This document shows, piece after piece, positions 52,625-60,614 of a DNA stretch of 64,000 nucleotides. Every line of letters begins with the position of its first letter. The first letter of the stretch is position 1. This stretch comes from Lachnospiraceae bacterium (lineage in GTDB: Bacteria; Bacillota; Clostridia; Lachnospirales; Lachnospiraceae): contig QXWO01000005.1 in NCBI GenBank assembly GCA_009911035.1, positions 62,001 to 126,000 of the forward strand, in the 5' to 3' direction. The notes beneath the pieces are model-generated. The model made no database searches and had not been told where the DNA came from. It saw only the letters and a list, made by a program, of their open reading frames with translations. The position numbers and the translations under genes are program-made.

Positions 52625-53803
52625 TTAATGATGGAATAACCGGATGCCTGTAAATGCCATTACCATATCATACTTATCGCAGCATTCAATTACGAGATCG
52701 TCACGGACTGACCCTCCGGGCTGGGCAATATATTTGACGCCGCTCTTATAGGCCCTCTCAATATTATCCGAAAAAGGGAAAAATGCGTCCGACCCCAGAG
52801 TCACATTTTTGTTTCCGTCCAGCCATGCCCTCTTTTCTTCTCTTGTAAAGACAGGCGGCTTTTCCGTAAAACGCTTCTGCCACTCCCCTTCACGAAGCAC
52901 GTCCTCATACTCCTCTCCCATGTAAACATCAATGGCATTATCCCGGTCCGCCCGTCCTAATGTATCAATAAACTTAAGGCCCAGTACCTGCGGAGACTGG
53001 CGCAGATACCAGTTGTCGGCCTTTTGGCCTGCCAGTCTGGTACAATGTATCCGGGACTGCTGCCCTGCGCCGATGCCTATCGCCTGTCCGTCTTTCACAT
53101 AGCAGACGGAATTGGACTGGGTATATTTAAGAGTGATAAGGGCGATTTTCATGTCGATCAAAGCGGATTCCGGCACTTCTTTATTCTTTGTCACAATGTT
53201 GGAGAGCAGGCCGCCGTCAATGTCCAGCTCGTTTCTTCCCTGTTCAAAGGTTATTCCATATACCTGCTTGCGTTCAATGGGTGCTGGCACATAAGAAGGG
53301 TCGATCTGAATAATGTTATAGTTTCCCTTTTTCTTTGCCTTCAAAAGTTCCAGCGCTTTCGGTGTATATCCCGGGGCTATGACACCGTCAGACACTTCCG
53401 GTTTGATCAGCCGGGCCGTATCCTCGTCACACACATCGGACAGTGCAATAAAATCCCCAAAGGAGGACATTCTGTCCGCCCCCCTGGCCCTTGCATAGGC
53501 ACAGGCCAGCGGCGATAATTCCTTCTGCGTCTCCACCCAGTATATTTTTGCAAGCGTTTCCGTAAGGGGAAGACCTACCGCCGCCCCTGCCGGGGAGACA
53601 TGCTTAAAAGACGCTGCCGCCGGAAGTTTTGTTGCCTCCCTTAATTCTTTTACTAACTGCCATCCGTTAAAAGCGTCAAGAAAATTAATATACCCCGGTT
53701 TACCGTTCAAAACTGTAACCGGAATGTCGCTGCCGTCCTCCATAAATATCCGGGAAGGTTTCTGGTTCGGATTACATCCATATTTCAATTGAATCTCGTT
53801 CAT
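52625..53803 (-). CDS. purH: AICAR formyltransferase (stand-alone PurH domain)
   Basis: Adds a formyl group from 10-formyl-THF to AICAR, the ninth step of purine synthesis. The 392-residue protein is the AICARFT half of PurH alone; the IMP cyclohydrolase half is missing and replaced by PurO next to it. Visible segments: LKYGCNPNQKPSRI, the catalytic AASFKHVSPAGAA (Lys-His), VSDGVIAPGYTPKAL, SNSVCYVKDGQAIGIGAGQQSRIH and DAFFPFSDNIERAYKSGVKYI. The ATG at 53803 follows AGAGG. It lies 77 bases after purO and shares its ZTP riboswitch. Confidence 0.95.
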   Translation of the reverse strand: MNEIQLKYGCNPNQKPSRIFMEDGSDIPVTVLNGKPGYINFLDAFNGWQLVKELREATKLPAAASFKHVSPAGAAVGLPLTETLAKIYWVETQKELSPLACAYARARGADRMSSFGDFIALSDVCDEDTARLIKPEVSDGVIAPGYTPKALELLKAKKKGNYNIIQIDPSYVPAPIERKQVYGITFEQGRNELDIDGGLLSNIVTKNKEVPESALIDMKIALITLKYTQSNSVCYVKDGQAIGIGAGQQSRIHCTRLAGQKADNWYLRQSPQVLGLKFIDTLGRADRDNAIDVYMGEEYEDVLREGEWQKRFTEKPPVFTREEKRAWLDGNKNVTLGSDAFFPFSDNIERAYKSGVKYIAQPGGSVRDDLVIECCDKYDMVMAFTGIRLFHH

Positions 53804-53880
53804 TTTTACCTCTTTTCTCCTGCCTATTTTGCACCCGGCAAAACCCACAGGCTTATCTGCATATTTCTGCCCTGCACTGG

Positions 53881-54594
53881 TTACTTATTTTTGTTTACGA
53901 TCCGTGTTTCATATTCTCCGGTTGCAATGTCAATATACCTTACAAATAAGGAAACTTTATTGTCTTCATTTAAGCTCTTCCATATTTTATCCGTAAATTC
54001 ATCAATTCCGCCTTCGATCCCCACTAGCTTAGGCTCACCCTCGAAACTTGGAAGGGGATTCCCGTCATGCATATAAGTATGGATAAAGCGCCCCTCTCCT
54101 GCCGCAGGATTCTCATAAGCATACGTATACCTGTTGCAGCCCTTAGGACTTCCATTATTGCTCTTTAAGATGGACATTACATAGTCAAACTTTCCCTCTT
54201 TCACATTCATCATACCCGAAATCCTAGGCGTATAATTAGGCCCGTCCGGTTCAAACTCCCGGCTCCTTAAGGACTGCTCAAAAGTAAGCCCTTTTTCAAG
54301 TCCCCCCACAACCGTATCTGTCTGATCCCCATTGGTCACCACCGTCCTGTGCCCCAGCACCCTTACCGGCGCATAAATAATAAGGCTGGGATCCTCCAGT
54401 CTGGAAGGATCAAAAGCCTGGGTCCTGATTCCTTCCCCCTCCTGTACAAAAATCCGGTTGCGGCTGTTCCCGCTCCTGCCCATAATGAAATAGGCTGTAA
54501 CCGCCTTCTTCCCATCTTCGGAGACACCGATCACGATTCCTCTTCCCGGATATTCATTTTCCTCCAGTTCCTCCACAAGCGACAACATTTTCAT
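53881..54594 (-). CDS. purO: IMP cyclohydrolase, PurO type
   Basis: Closes the purine ring to make IMP, the last step of the pathway. The 237-residue protein is of the PurO family first known from archaea (ENEYPGRGIVIGVSEDGKKAVTAYFIMGRS, SNNGSPKGCNRYTYAYENP, VRYIDIATGEYETRIVNK). The ATG at 54594 has GGAGGGAAAA before it; the longer open frame upstream covers riboswitch sequence and is not coding. With the downstream AICAR formyltransferase it replaces bifunctional PurH. Confidence 0.93.
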   Translation of the reverse strand: MKMLSLVEELEENEYPGRGIVIGVSEDGKKAVTAYFIMGRSGNSRNRIFVQEGEGIRTQAFDPSRLEDPSLIIYAPVRVLGHRTVVTNGDQTDTVVGGLEKGLTFEQSLRSREFEPDGPNYTPRISGMMNVKEGKFDYVMSILKSNNGSPKGCNRYTYAYENPAAGEGRFIHTYMHDGNPLPSFEGEPKLVGIEGGIDEFTDKIWKSLNEDNKVSLFVRYIDIATGEYETRIVNKNK

Positions 54595-54682
54595 TTCTTT
54601 TCCCTCCATGATCCAATTGTAAACTCTGCCACGCTCTGCATACCTGCCCAGCACCGCTGCACTCCGCAAAGCAGCTTTTTGT

Positions 54683-54800
54683 AAAAAAACGCCTGGACAT
54701 ACTGCATCACAGCAGACTGCCCAGACGGCCGGCTCACTCCATTTCCGGTACACTCCCTGTAGGTTCTCCTACACAGGTATTTCCTGTTTCCGTCAGTTGT
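54683..54800 (-). promoter_or_regulatory. ZTP (pfl) riboswitch with overlapping terminator
   Basis: On the minus strand, ACTGACGGAAA (54787-54797) starts the aptamer, followed by CTGTGTAGG-AGAA-CCTACAG, then GGGAGTG and GCCGGCCGTCTGGGCA (ending 54718). This order, with the GGGAG loop and the CCGnCUGGGCA pseudoknot strand, is that of ZTP/ZMP riboswitches. CGTCTGGGCA can instead pair with TGTCCAGGCG (54690-54700 region), followed by seven T: a terminator that competes with the aptamer. ZTP or AICAR would keep the gene on. The downstream genes use AICAR, which fits. Confidence 0.88.
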
Positions 54801-54813
54801 GTACTTTATTATT

Positions 54814-54842
54814 ATCATAATGGAATCCTTTTTTTTATGCAA
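54814..54842 (-). promoter_or_regulatory. Promoter of the purO-purH operon
   Basis: TTGCAT (54837-54842) and TATGAT (54814-54819) on the minus strand, 17-base spacer, 15-20 bases before the riboswitch aptamer. Confidence 0.6.
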
Positions 54843-54882
54843 GCATATTTCATAATGTTTCCTTAAAATAACTTTTTTCCTA

Positions 54883-54911
54883 TTTACAATTGTTAAATTA
54901 GATACTATACT
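54883..54911 (+). promoter_or_regulatory. Promoter of the 54962 lipoprotein gene
   Basis: TTTACA (54883-54888) and TATACT (54906-54911) with a 17-base spacer, 50 bases before the ATG. It diverges from the purine promoter 40 bases away. Confidence 0.6.
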
Positions 54912-54961
54912 GTTTTGTATTACATTCTATATTTTTATGAGTAAAGGAGATAGTAGTAGTT

Positions 54962-55660
54962 ATGAAGAAATTGAAAAAGTTGTTAGCTGTTGTTGCAACT
55001 ATGGCAGTTGTGTGCATGACACTGACTGGATGCGGCGAGAAACTGCCTCCTGCTGACCAGACGATCAGTTCCCTGTTTGAACTTGCTGCCAAGAACAATG
55101 CGGCCCCTATGAAGGATTTGCTTGGCTTTGCTTCTGAGGAAGAAGTAAGAAGCGCATTCTTTGAGGAAGGTGCTGATGTAGAACTGGTTGATGAATTGAA
55201 AAGTGAGCTGGAAAGCGCCGGAGTTGAATTATCTGAGGAAGATGTTCAGGATCTTACAGATTCACTGGAAACAATGCTGAACAAGATTACCTATACAGCA
55301 GAAATCACTTCCCAGGAGAAGGATACCACAGTTGTAACTTTAAAGGTAAACGGCTTCTCTTATGAGGAAATGACCAATATTATCATGGATGCTGCAAATA
55401 CCATGATGGAAAGCATCACAGAGGAAGACCAGATTGCAATACAGAACGGTGATATGGAAGTATTTAACAATTATATGCAGCAGTACGTAAAGGATTTCGT
55501 GGCTGGCCTTGCAGCATTAGAGCCCACCGCAGACCCTGTTGAATTTACTGTTAACTGCGAAAAGCTGAGTGTTGAAGTAAACGGCAAGGACAAAGTAGCA
55601 TGGCTTCCCAGCGATATGGACGGCTTCTCTGTTGACGTTGAAAATGCAATGTTCCAGTAA
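54962..55660 (+). CDS. Putative lipoprotein (DUF5105-like)
   Basis: A 232-residue surface lipoprotein. The signal peptide ends in the lipobox LTGCGEK (Cys about residue 22). The mature part is acidic and helical, with FELAAKNNAAPMKDLLGFASEEEV, a run of alternating Glu/Val/Leu (about 65-95), and a cystatin-like middle (TYTAEITSQEKDTTVVTLKVNGFSYEEM), in keeping with DUF5105-type lipoproteins of Firmicutes. Function unknown. Codon choice (many GAA, AAG, CTT) suggests good expression. It has its own promoter and terminator. Confidence 0.8.
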   Translation: MKKLKKLLAVVATMAVVCMTLTGCGEKLPPADQTISSLFELAAKNNAAPMKDLLGFASEEEVRSAFFEEGADVELVDELKSELESAGVELSEEDVQDLTDSLETMLNKITYTAEITSQEKDTTVVTLKVNGFSYEEMTNIIMDAANTMMESITEEDQIAIQNGDMEVFNNYMQQYVKDFVAGLAALEPTADPVEFTVNCEKLSVEVNGKDKVAWLPSDMDGFSVDVENAMFQ

Positions 55661-55689
55661 ATCAGAATGATTTTAAATGAATACATACT

Positions 55690-55727
55690 AAACGCCGTCC
55701 CGCAAAGCGTGGCGGCGTTTATTTTTA
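55690..55727 (+). terminator. Terminator of the lipoprotein gene
   Basis: AACGCCGTCCCGC pairs with GCGTGGCGGCGTT around AAA (one mismatch), followed by TATTTTTA. It ends six bases from the stop codon of the convergent SDR gene. Confidence 0.85.
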
Positions 55728-55732
55728 CCCTT

Positions 55733-56479
55733 CTATACCCTGCAGGCCCCGTCAACAGAGAGAATTTCTCCTGTCACATACCTTGCCATATCACTGGCAA
55801 GATAAAGGAATGCGTCTGCTACTTCTTCCGGCTCTCCCGGTCTCCCCATGGGTATCTTGGCAGAAATTGCATCTACTGTCTGCCGGGGAAGCGCTGCCAC
55901 CATATCCGTTCTGGTCACTCCCGGTGCCACAGCATTTACCCTGATCTGGTCTTTCCCTAATTCTCTTGCCAGAGATACCGTCATACCATTCACGGCAAAC
56001 TTGCTGACGGGATAGCCAACACCGGAAGACTGTCCCGTAAAGCTTACCATGGAGCTGGTGTTGATAATACATCCCCCGCCCTGTTCCTTCATGATCTTTG
56101 CCGCTGGAAGTATCGCATAAAACAGTGCGCACACATTTAAGCTGATAATTTTATCAAACTCTTCTGTCGTATAATCATATAGGGGCGTACTTTGTGAGAT
56201 TCCTGCATTATTGACCAGGATATCTATTTTACCATATTTGTCCTTTACTTCCCGGACTGCCTCCCCGACCTTGAGTGCATCTGTCAGTTCCGGCCACATG
56301 CCCGAAACCTCCCACTGTGGATTTTCTTCTTTAAGCTTTTCCAGCGCCTTATCTACCGTTTCCTGCCTTGAGCCAAATAGAACTACTTTGGCACCGTTTA
56401 CAAGATACTTGCGGACAATTTCAAAACCTATCCCTCTAGTACCGCCTGTCACAATTGCCACTTTTCCATTTAATAGCAT
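55733..56479 (-). CDS. Short-chain dehydrogenase/reductase, BaiA-like
   Basis: A 248-residue classical SDR: cofactor loop TGGTRGIGFEI, NNAG at about residue 90, catalytic Ser in INTSSMVSF and YPVSK, then VAPGVTRTDM. The order of conserved words, including NGAKVVLFGS, VDKALEKLKEENPQWEVSG, SSGVGYPVSKFAVNG and the ending SVDGACR, recalls BaiA, the 3-alpha-hydroxysteroid dehydrogenase of bile-acid 7-dehydroxylating Clostridium. No Arg or Asp context here settles NAD or NADP preference. A FabG-like or sugar-alcohol dehydrogenase role is also possible. It is a single gene with AGGAGGG before the ATG; no other bai gene is present. Confidence 0.85.
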   Translation of the reverse strand: MLLNGKVAIVTGGTRGIGFEIVRKYLVNGAKVVLFGSRQETVDKALEKLKEENPQWEVSGMWPELTDALKVGEAVREVKDKYGKIDILVNNAGISQSTPLYDYTTEEFDKIISLNVCALFYAILPAAKIMKEQGGGCIINTSSMVSFTGQSSGVGYPVSKFAVNGMTVSLARELGKDQIRVNAVAPGVTRTDMVAALPRQTVDAISAKIPMGRPGEPEEVADAFLYLASDMARYVTGEILSVDGACRV

Positions 56480-56570
56480 AACTGATGCCCTCCTGTTTTC
56501 TAATAATTCTTTAAATTTGCAGTTAATAAAATATTATATATATTATATCACATTTTTATAAAAATAGGGG

Positions 56571-56599
56571 CTGACAAATATGGAAAAAAGTGTTATGTT
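56571..56599 (+). promoter_or_regulatory. Promoter of the Cys/His-rich protein gene
   Basis: CTGACA (56571-56576) and TATGTT (56594-56599), 17-base spacer, about 60 bases before the ATG at 56663. Confidence 0.45.
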
Positions 56600-56662
56600 A
56601 ATCATATAAGAACTATTTATATTTCACCGGGCTTTCAGTCACGCGCAATAAGGAGGAAAGAC

Positions 56663-57136
56663 ATGATTTTAAGGTGGAAGAAACAATTAACCGCCCTGGT
56701 TACTGCCGCAGCATTTTTTGCATTATCCGGTATTACGGTATGTGCTGCGCCGGCTACGGGCACAACAGCAGTTGCAGGACTTTGTTCGCATCATGCTGAG
56801 CATACTGCCGAATGTCTGACACAGGTATCCTGTGGGCATGCCCATACACAGGACTGCTACATCCAGACGGCAAAATGCCTTCATATCCACACCCAGGACT
56901 GCGGATTCAGAAATGGTGTTTATGAAACCTGCACCCATATCTGCAATCAGGGAACCGGCTGTATTGCATCTGCATTGAGTTGCAGCCATGTGCATGATGA
57001 AAATTGCTGTTATACGGAAGGCAGTTCCTGCGGGTACTCCTGCAATAGCTGCCATGCAGTTCAGCAGCAGCCCAGCCAGAATTATTATGGAGGAGGCAGG
57101 CATCACGGTTCACATCACGGCCGTCGTCATTGTTAA
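56663..57136 (+). CDS. Secreted Cys/His-rich protein, possible metal-binding surface protein
   Basis: A 157-residue exported protein with signal peptide (cleavage near VCAAP, residue 29). The mature part is built of repeats around CxHxHxxxC: CSHHAEHTAEC, CGHAHTQDC, CLHIHTQDC, then CTHICNQGTGC and CSHVHDENC, followed by more Cys and a His/Gly-rich tail (GGGRHHGSHHGRRHC). It has about 19 Cys and a similar number of His in 128 residues. Similar HxHTxxC units occur singly in large surface proteins of gut Firmicutes, but here they make up a whole small protein. Metal binding is an inference. AGGAGG precedes the ATG. Confidence 0.8.
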   Translation: MILRWKKQLTALVTAAAFFALSGITVCAAPATGTTAVAGLCSHHAEHTAECLTQVSCGHAHTQDCYIQTAKCLHIHTQDCGFRNGVYETCTHICNQGTGCIASALSCSHVHDENCCYTEGSSCGYSCNSCHAVQQQPSQNYYGGGRHHGSHHGRRHC

Positions 57137-57150
57137 TTGTTAACTTTAAT

Positions 57151-57197
57151 ACAAAACCGCTGTTTCCCATGTTTTAATCAGGAAGCAGCGGCTTTGT
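57151..57197. terminator. Bidirectional terminator
   Basis: ACAAAACCGCTG (57151-57162) pairs with CAGCGGCTTTGT (57186-57197) with one mismatch, extended inward by TCC/GGA. It lies between the Cys/His-rich gene and the convergent guanine deaminase gene and has T-rich flanks on both strands. Confidence 0.7.
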
Positions 57198-57215
57198 ATT
57201 GTGTTTGCCTGTGTC

Positions 57216-58505
57216 TTAATTTTTTGTATACCTGTTCTTAGGCGCACGGATCCTTTTCCCTTTACAAAACCGCAGGGTAATGCACGCAGGATCAGCCGCA
57301 TATAGAATCCTTTCAAACCGTTCCCTTAAGCTTTCTGCTTTAAATGGGCTGATCATTCCATCATCCAGTACTAGCGCATCAAAAAAGTATCCTGTCTCAA
57401 AAGAACCTGTTTTTCCAAACAATTTTCCGCCTCCCTTTGTTGCCATATAAAACACCTCCGCTGTTTTAAGAGACTCAAATGGTTCATACAAAGCGGTTAT
57501 GCGGGACAATTGCATAGCTGAAACCATGACGCGGAACATATTGCAGGTATGTCCCCCGGCAATATCACTTCCCAGCGCACAGGGCACTCCATAATTCATG
57601 GCCTTGCGCATTATCATCAGCTTTTCCGTCCCCATATCCATACCGGAATTGGGACATTGCACATAAATAACACCCAATTCTGCCATATCCAGCAGCTCCT
57701 CCGGCTCTGCCATATTATAATGTACAGCCGCGGCAGGATGCCCGCCAAATAATCCAAAATGTTTCAATACATTACCGTAAGTCTGTAATTGCGGGAAGCG
57801 CTTTCTTACCATTTCTACATCTTCTGTGCCCTCCGCCGCATGGGTGATCACTGGCAGTTGATGCTTTCTGGCCGCATCTCCGAGAAATTCCATAAGCGCA
57901 TCGGAACAGGTGGGAACAAACTCCGGGGAAAGCGCATAATTAACGCAGGGATTTTTATTGGCATATTTTGAGATCAACAATTCCGTTTCACGGATCGAAG
58001 CTTCTGTACTTTCTGCTGCCGCTCCATAGGCAGGCAGATCGGAATTCATTTTCCCTATAAGGGCGCACATCCCACTGTCAAGATACTGCTCAAACAAATT
58101 CTCCGTTGCTCCGTAATCCGTGGATGACATAATAGCCCCATGCATGATCCCATATTTCCAAAAATCCATGATCAACTGTCTGTTTACAGCAGCATAAACC
58201 TCCTTTTCCCGGTATCTTCTTTCAGAAGGATAGGTCAGCTCCCCAAGCCATTTGGAAAAAGGCATATCATAGCCCAGACCTGCATTGGGCAATTGTGCTG
58301 AATGGATATGTCCATCGGTAAAAGCAGGTATCAGGATCTGGTCGCCGAAATCCGTCACAGGAAAATGCATCATTGATTTTGGAAGGACAGAATATATCCC
58401 ATTTACCCTTCCATCTTCCTCCACACAGATATAGGCATTTTCATAAATCTCAAAATCATTCTGAACGGGTGTATGAATCACTCCCCCTGCATGGTATACG
58501 TGCAT
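57216..58505 (-). CDS. guaD: Guanine deaminase
   Basis: Zinc amidohydrolase that turns guanine into xanthine and ammonia. The 429-residue protein shows PAFTDGHIHSAQLPNAGLGYDMPFSKWL, close in layout to the DTHIHASQ...DLPLLEWL region of guanine deaminases, then THAAEGTEDV, AVHYNMAEPEEL and the metal Asp in ALGSDIAGGHTCNMF. The ATG at 58505 has GGGGGAG upstream. It is the last gene of the nucleoside operon, after an MFS transporter, which fits a role in using guanine released from guanosine. Another aminohydrolase of the same subfamily cannot be excluded. Confidence 0.85.
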   Translation of the reverse strand: MHVYHAGGVIHTPVQNDFEIYENAYICVEEDGRVNGIYSVLPKSMMHFPVTDFGDQILIPAFTDGHIHSAQLPNAGLGYDMPFSKWLGELTYPSERRYREKEVYAAVNRQLIMDFWKYGIMHGAIMSSTDYGATENLFEQYLDSGMCALIGKMNSDLPAYGAAAESTEASIRETELLISKYANKNPCVNYALSPEFVPTCSDALMEFLGDAARKHQLPVITHAAEGTEDVEMVRKRFPQLQTYGNVLKHFGLFGGHPAAAVHYNMAEPEELLDMAELGVIYVQCPNSGMDMGTEKLMIMRKAMNYGVPCALGSDIAGGHTCNMFRVMVSAMQLSRITALYEPFESLKTAEVFYMATKGGGKLFGKTGSFETGYFFDALVLDDGMISPFKAESLRERFERILYAADPACITLRFCKGKRIRAPKNRYTKN

Positions 58506-58516
58506 AAAATCTCCCC

Positions 58517-59683
58517 CTATTTCATTATTCTGTGTAATTTTGACAATTCCCGGGAAAGCAGCAGCAGACATACTGCAAATACGGCCATTATGACATTGAT
58601 ATTCCAAAATGCCATTAAAATAAATATTCCGTTGCTGATAATCCTTGCGGCAAAAAAACAGGTTTCATTGGCCAGCCAGTACTCCACTTTATATTCTTTT
58701 TCGATCCTCCCGTCATTACTCAAATTTGCCTGTATATTCTCGTTAATCAATATCACAATGCTTTTGGATATGGTATAAAACAAGTTAAATATTATAATTG
58801 TCACTGCCCTGCAGTCATACACCATAAGCCCCAGTGATGCCGTTGTCATAACCATAGAAACCTTAATGACTGACTCATAATGCCGCTTATTCATAAACCG
58901 GGCAAATAAAATACCAATTGCACAGGTGATCAGACTGAAAACAGAAGTAAAAATTCCCAAGCTGAAACTATCGGAAAAGACTTTTATTATATAAATAGTA
59001 ACAATATACGCAAATGCACCTTCTGCATAAATTATGCCATATAAAAATTCTGTCCGGTACAATTGGGTAAATATAAAATCGCCTTTTGTCAGCCTGAAAT
59101 AGTCCTTCATATTTGTTTTCTTTGCTTTGGGAATATGTTTAGGCTTAAGGTAAAGGGACAACCCGATCCTGATCAAAACGATCACCACAACAACTGCCAG
59201 ACTTTTTATGAAACCGCTGGCATACATAAGGCTTCCAAAAATTAAAGGAAAAATAATTGCCAGCACCGCCTGCACTGCCGTGAAGCTGCCTGTAAAACCT
59301 GCCCTCTCCTCATTAGTGATCTCGTCTGATTCGATCATATTGTAAACGGAATAATAAATGCCTTCTTCAAGTCCATATAAAATACCTGCCAGGCATATGT
59401 AATCAACAATTCTATCCTTTAGGAAAATAATAGTACAAAAATACAGCAAATCCAGCAAAATGCCAATGCGCAAAAGAAGAATCCTATATCTGGACTTTGC
59501 AAAGTTTCTTGTCAGGAAAATTGCAGCATAAATCGCTGTTACGGCAGCCAGTTTGTAAATTCCCAAAGGCAGAATATTATTATCTGATATAGTAAAAAAA
59601 TAGAGTACCAGAAAGCTGTCAATAAAGCTTGTCAAAATATTTTTTAGTATTCTCAGTGCAAATAAAATTTTATAAGTATTCAT
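58517..59683 (-). CDS. MFS transporter
   Basis: A 388-residue membrane protein with 11-12 helices and major facilitator features (the loop FARFMNKRHYES between halves, RNFAKSRYR after helix 2). It begins 7 bases before the end of the PfkB kinase gene region, GGTGGGG preceding the ATG. The substrate cannot be read from sequence; the surrounding genes suggest a nucleoside, nucleobase or pentose. Confidence 0.85.
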   Translation of the reverse strand: MNTYKILFALRILKNILTSFIDSFLVLYFFTISDNNILPLGIYKLAAVTAIYAAIFLTRNFAKSRYRILLLRIGILLDLLYFCTIIFLKDRIVDYICLAGILYGLEEGIYYSVYNMIESDEITNEERAGFTGSFTAVQAVLAIIFPLIFGSLMYASGFIKSLAVVVVIVLIRIGLSLYLKPKHIPKAKKTNMKDYFRLTKGDFIFTQLYRTEFLYGIIYAEGAFAYIVTIYIIKVFSDSFSLGIFTSVFSLITCAIGILFARFMNKRHYESVIKVSMVMTTASLGLMVYDCRAVTIIIFNLFYTISKSIVILINENIQANLSNDGRIEKEYKVEYWLANETCFFAARIISNGIFILMAFWNINVIMAVFAVCLLLLSRELSKLHRIMK

Positions 59684-59690
59684 GCCCCAC

Positions 59691-60581
59691 CTATTTATGT
59701 AAACAGAATTTATTTACTTCGTCCCTAATAGGTATGGAATTGGCAGCCCCCTTTCTGGAAACGGCAATTGCCGCTGCGCCGGCGCACATCGCCAAAACCT
59801 CCTGCACCGGAATTTTTTCCTGCATCAATGCGGCAAAGTAACCTGTAAAAGTATCTCCGGCAGCCGTCGTATCTACCGCCTTTACCTTATAAATGTCCTG
59901 CCTGTACCTTTTTCCCCGGCAGCAATAAACAGCGCCTTTTTCACCCAGCGTAAGCATAAGATCCGTTTCGGGATACTTTTCCTGCATTACATCCAGCATT
60001 TTATCGTAATCCCTTTCTCCTGATATCTGTCCTCCTTCAATTTCATTGATCAATAATACAGAAATTTTTGAAAGATCACAGGATTTTATTTTTTCATTAT
60101 ACGGAGAAGGATTTAAATAAATCCGCATACCGTTTTCAGAAGCTTTGTCAATGATATAATCCAACAGATTAATTTCATTCTGGATAAGAAGGATATCCCC
60201 ACAGCCAAACTGTCCCAATACATCGTCTATGTACTCCCTTGTCATCTGCTGGTTGCTGCCGCCATATAGCAGTATGCTGTTTTGGCCCTCTTTGTCCACC
60301 TGGATAATTGCATGGCCGCTTATCCCCGGTACCTTTCTGATGAAGGAGCTATCAACTCCATTTCTTTTACATATGTCCATCAGAAGCTGGCCGTCTTCCC
60401 CGACCAGCCCCGCCATATATACTTCTGCACCTGCCCTTGCCGCGGCAATTGCCTGGTTTAACCCTTTTCCTCCACAAAATACTTCCATATTATAGGAAGA
60501 AATCGTCTCGCCGGCTACAGCAACATGATCCACACCATAAACATAATCGTAATTTAAAGATCCAAAATCAAGTATTCTCAT
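59691..60581 (-). CDS. PfkB family sugar kinase, ribokinase-like
   Basis: A 296-residue kinase with N-terminal FCGGKGLNQAIAAARAGAEVYMAG and VGEDGQLL, and the C-terminal PfkB signature VDTTAAGDTFTGYFAAL with the catalytic Asp. These segments match ribokinases (GGKGxNQA) better than fructokinases. It would phosphorylate ribose set free by the nucleoside hydrolase at the start of the operon. Deoxyribose or a related sugar is possible. The ATG has GAGGAC upstream, and the FGGY kinase gene ends 33 bases away. Confidence 0.9.
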   Translation of the reverse strand: MRILDFGSLNYDYVYGVDHVAVAGETISSYNMEVFCGGKGLNQAIAAARAGAEVYMAGLVGEDGQLLMDICKRNGVDSSFIRKVPGISGHAIIQVDKEGQNSILLYGGSNQQMTREYIDDVLGQFGCGDILLIQNEINLLDYIIDKASENGMRIYLNPSPYNEKIKSCDLSKISVLLINEIEGGQISGERDYDKMLDVMQEKYPETDLMLTLGEKGAVYCCRGKRYRQDIYKVKAVDTTAAGDTFTGYFAALMQEKIPVQEVLAMCAGAAAIAVSRKGAANSIPIRDEVNKFCLHK

Positions 60582-60614
60582 AAAAGTCCTCTTTCCGTGA
60601 TACCATTGCGTATT

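Noticed and set aside
54591-54842. Open frame upstream of purO, possible leader peptide or N-terminal extension
   Set aside because: The bases form the ZTP riboswitch and its terminator; the purO start at 54594 has its own good ribosome site.
55733-56479. Bile-acid 7-dehydroxylation (bai) operon
   Set aside because: Only one BaiA-like gene; no baiB, baiCD, baiE, baiF, baiG or baiH is in the window.
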